From JBOGIG01 sp050742455 (GTDB lineage Bacteria > Actinomycetota > Acidimicrobiia > Acidimicrobiales > JBOGIG01): 7,281 nucleotides of DNA. Under the pieces are notes generated by a model. That model was not told where the DNA came from. It saw only the letters and a list, made by a program, of their open reading frames with translations, and made no database searches. Both the position numbers and the translations under genes were made by a program. The stretch spans positions 1-7,281 of the forward strand of contig JBOGIG010000025.1 of NCBI GenBank assembly GCA_050742455.1. Reading direction: 5' to 3'. This document shows, in pieces, positions 6,850-7,281 of the stretch. Numbering within the stretch: the stretch's first letter is position 1; every line of letters begins with the position of its first letter.

Positions 6850-6888
6850 CCGTCCGTGCCCCGTTGACCGACCGTGCCCCGTTGACCG
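6830..6888 (+). repeat. 18-bp tandem repeat, three copies plus 5 bp, spanning the LAL gene stop codon
   Basis: GACCGTCCGTGCCCCGTT occurs at 6830-6847 and 6848-6865. It occurs again with one change (T to A at the sixth base) at 6866-6883, and a fourth copy starts with GACCG (6884-6888). Because the unit is six codons long, each junction gives CGT TGA in the same frame: TGA at 6847, 6865 and 6883. The first ends the LAL protein, and the other two would stop any read-through after six more residues each. Confidence 0.95.
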
Positions 6889-6893
6889 CGCAC

Positions 6894-6907
6894 AACGGCT
6901 CGCCGTT
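6894..6907. terminator. Weak hairpin between the convergent LAL and YgiT-like genes
   Basis: AACGG (6894-6898) and CCGTT (6903-6907) can pair around the loop CTCG. The stem is short and no T-tract follows on either strand. The position between convergent genes fits a terminator, but the structure alone is poor evidence. Confidence 0.2.
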
Positions 6908-6936
6908 CGCCCAGCCTGTCGGTGATCCCGTCACGC

Positions 6937-7179
6937 TTAGGGTCGAGCTGGAGACGCTGACGCGTAGTCTCTGACTTCGACTTCGACACCAGACCGGGCG
7001 GCGGTGTCGACGAGGTCGAGCAGAGCTACGGTGACCTCTTCGTCGAGGTACTCTTCGCCACAGTTGTCACACACGGTTGCCGGCACGGCTTTGACGACCA
7101 GGGTAGTGTGGTCGCGGTTGAGCGTCACTGTCGCCGGGCCGGGCCGGATGTCGCCTTGCCGGCAGATCAGGCATTTCAT
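6937..7179 (-). CDS. YgiT-type zinc-finger protein, probable antitoxin of a DUF4258 module
   Basis: An 80-aa protein with two CxxC pairs, Cys3/Cys6 and Cys37/Cys40, in the spacing of the YgiT/MqsA N-terminal zinc-binding domain (MKCLIC, then VCDNCGEEYLDEEV). E. coli MqsA is about 131 aa because it adds a C-terminal Xre-type HTH. That part is absent here, and the protein ends after a helix and a short acidic/Ala-rich tail. Such short YgiT proteins usually pair with a DUF4258 or MqsR-like partner, as here: the ATG overlaps the partner's stop by 4 bp (ATGA at 7179-7176). It is likely an antitoxin that binds its partner. Without an HTH it may not repress the operon in the MqsA manner. A strong ribosome site precedes it. 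The TA role is inferred from family and context. Confidence 0.82.
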   Translation of the reverse strand: MKCLICRQGDIRPGPATVTLNRDHTTLVVKAVPATVCDNCGEEYLDEEVTVALLDLVDTAARSGVEVEVRDYASASPARP

Positions 7180-7281
7180 GGTTTCCTCCTCGTTTTGAAT
7201 CCCGGTTCCCAGAGGTGGGGGTCGGGTTCGTAGACGGTGATGACGAACGTGAGCTGGTGGTTGTGGTCGTCGGCGGCCACG
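7176..7281 (-). CDS. DUF4258-like protein, probable toxin partner, C-terminal 34 codons only
   Basis: The minus-strand frame is open from the right window edge to the TGA at 7178-7176. It encodes a tail beginning VAADDHNHQLTFVITVYEPD and ending LWEPGFKTRRKP. The ITVYEPDP-x-LWE pattern followed by a basic end is characteristic of DUF4258 C-termini as I know the family. DUF4258 proteins occur directly upstream of short YgiT zinc-finger proteins and are thought to be toxins related in fold to RelE/MqsR. The start and most of the domain lie outside the window. The stop overlaps the next ATG (ATGA), which argues for translational coupling. Confidence 0.75.
   Translation of the reverse strand, partial: VAADDHNHQLTFVITVYEPDPHLWEPGFKTRRKP
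7185..7190 (-). promoter_or_regulatory. Strong Shine-Dalgarno for the YgiT-type gene
   Basis: AGGAGG on the minus strand lies 5 bp before the ATG at 7179 and fixes that start. It sits inside the last codons of the DUF4258-like gene (the Arg-Arg-Lys of its tail). It is the only canonical ribosome site found before any of the five gene starts visible in the window. Confidence 0.85.

Noticed and set aside
6830..6888. CRISPR array
   Set aside because: The 18-bp units are contiguous with no spacers, and the first lies inside coding sequence; no cas genes are present.
6590..6934. Minus-strand open frame with repeated NGARTV segments
   Set aside because: The repeated peptide is only the reverse reading of the 18-bp tandem repeat, and most of the frame lies opposite the LAL HTH.

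Overview
The window looks like chromosomal DNA from a high-GC actinobacterium. The evidence is strong G/C bias at third codon positions, GTG starts, several genes lacking a Shine-Dalgarno, a RelBE pair closely resembling the Mycobacterium tuberculosis type, and a large ATP-binding LuxR-type regulator. An Acidimicrobiia-like lineage is plausible, but that is inference and the sequence alone does not fix the taxon.

Layout from left to right: (1) the 3' part of a membrane-anchored PAS-PAS-GGDEF-EAL cyclic-di-GMP protein (1-2395, +, start outside the window). (2) A RelB/RelE-type toxin-antitoxin pair (2418-2983, +) starting 22 bp after it. Its promoter and an 11+11 bp palindromic operator candidate are embedded in the end of the cyclic-di-GMP gene. 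(3) A convergent intergenic stretch (2984-3113) with a degenerate array of four short hairpin repeats. (4) An SDR oxidoreductase (3114-3881, -). (5) A 76-bp divergent promoter region with a perfect TAGGGA-AA-TCCCTA palindrome. (6) A 963-aa LAL-type LuxR regulator (3958-6849, +). (7) An 18-bp tandem repeat lying across its stop codon. (8) A second toxin-antitoxin-like pair on the minus strand at the right edge: a YgiT-type zinc-finger protein (6937-7179) and the C-terminal end of a DUF4258-like partner (7176-7281, cut by the window, 4-bp ATGA overlap).

How the genes may work together: the SDR and the LAL regulator are divergent and share a short control region, so the simplest reading is a regulator controlling its neighbouring oxidoreductase and perhaps itself. 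The two small TA-like modules are independent units. The cyclic-di-GMP protein is a stand-alone signalling protein.

The least explained structure is at the gene ends. Both the SDR gene and the LAL gene, on opposite strands, end in repeats that contain the stop codon and keep it in frame. The result is four in-frame TGA codons after (S/T)(V/L)G in the SDR gene and three after VPR in the LAL gene. This parallel is the main candidate for something not described by ordinary annotation.
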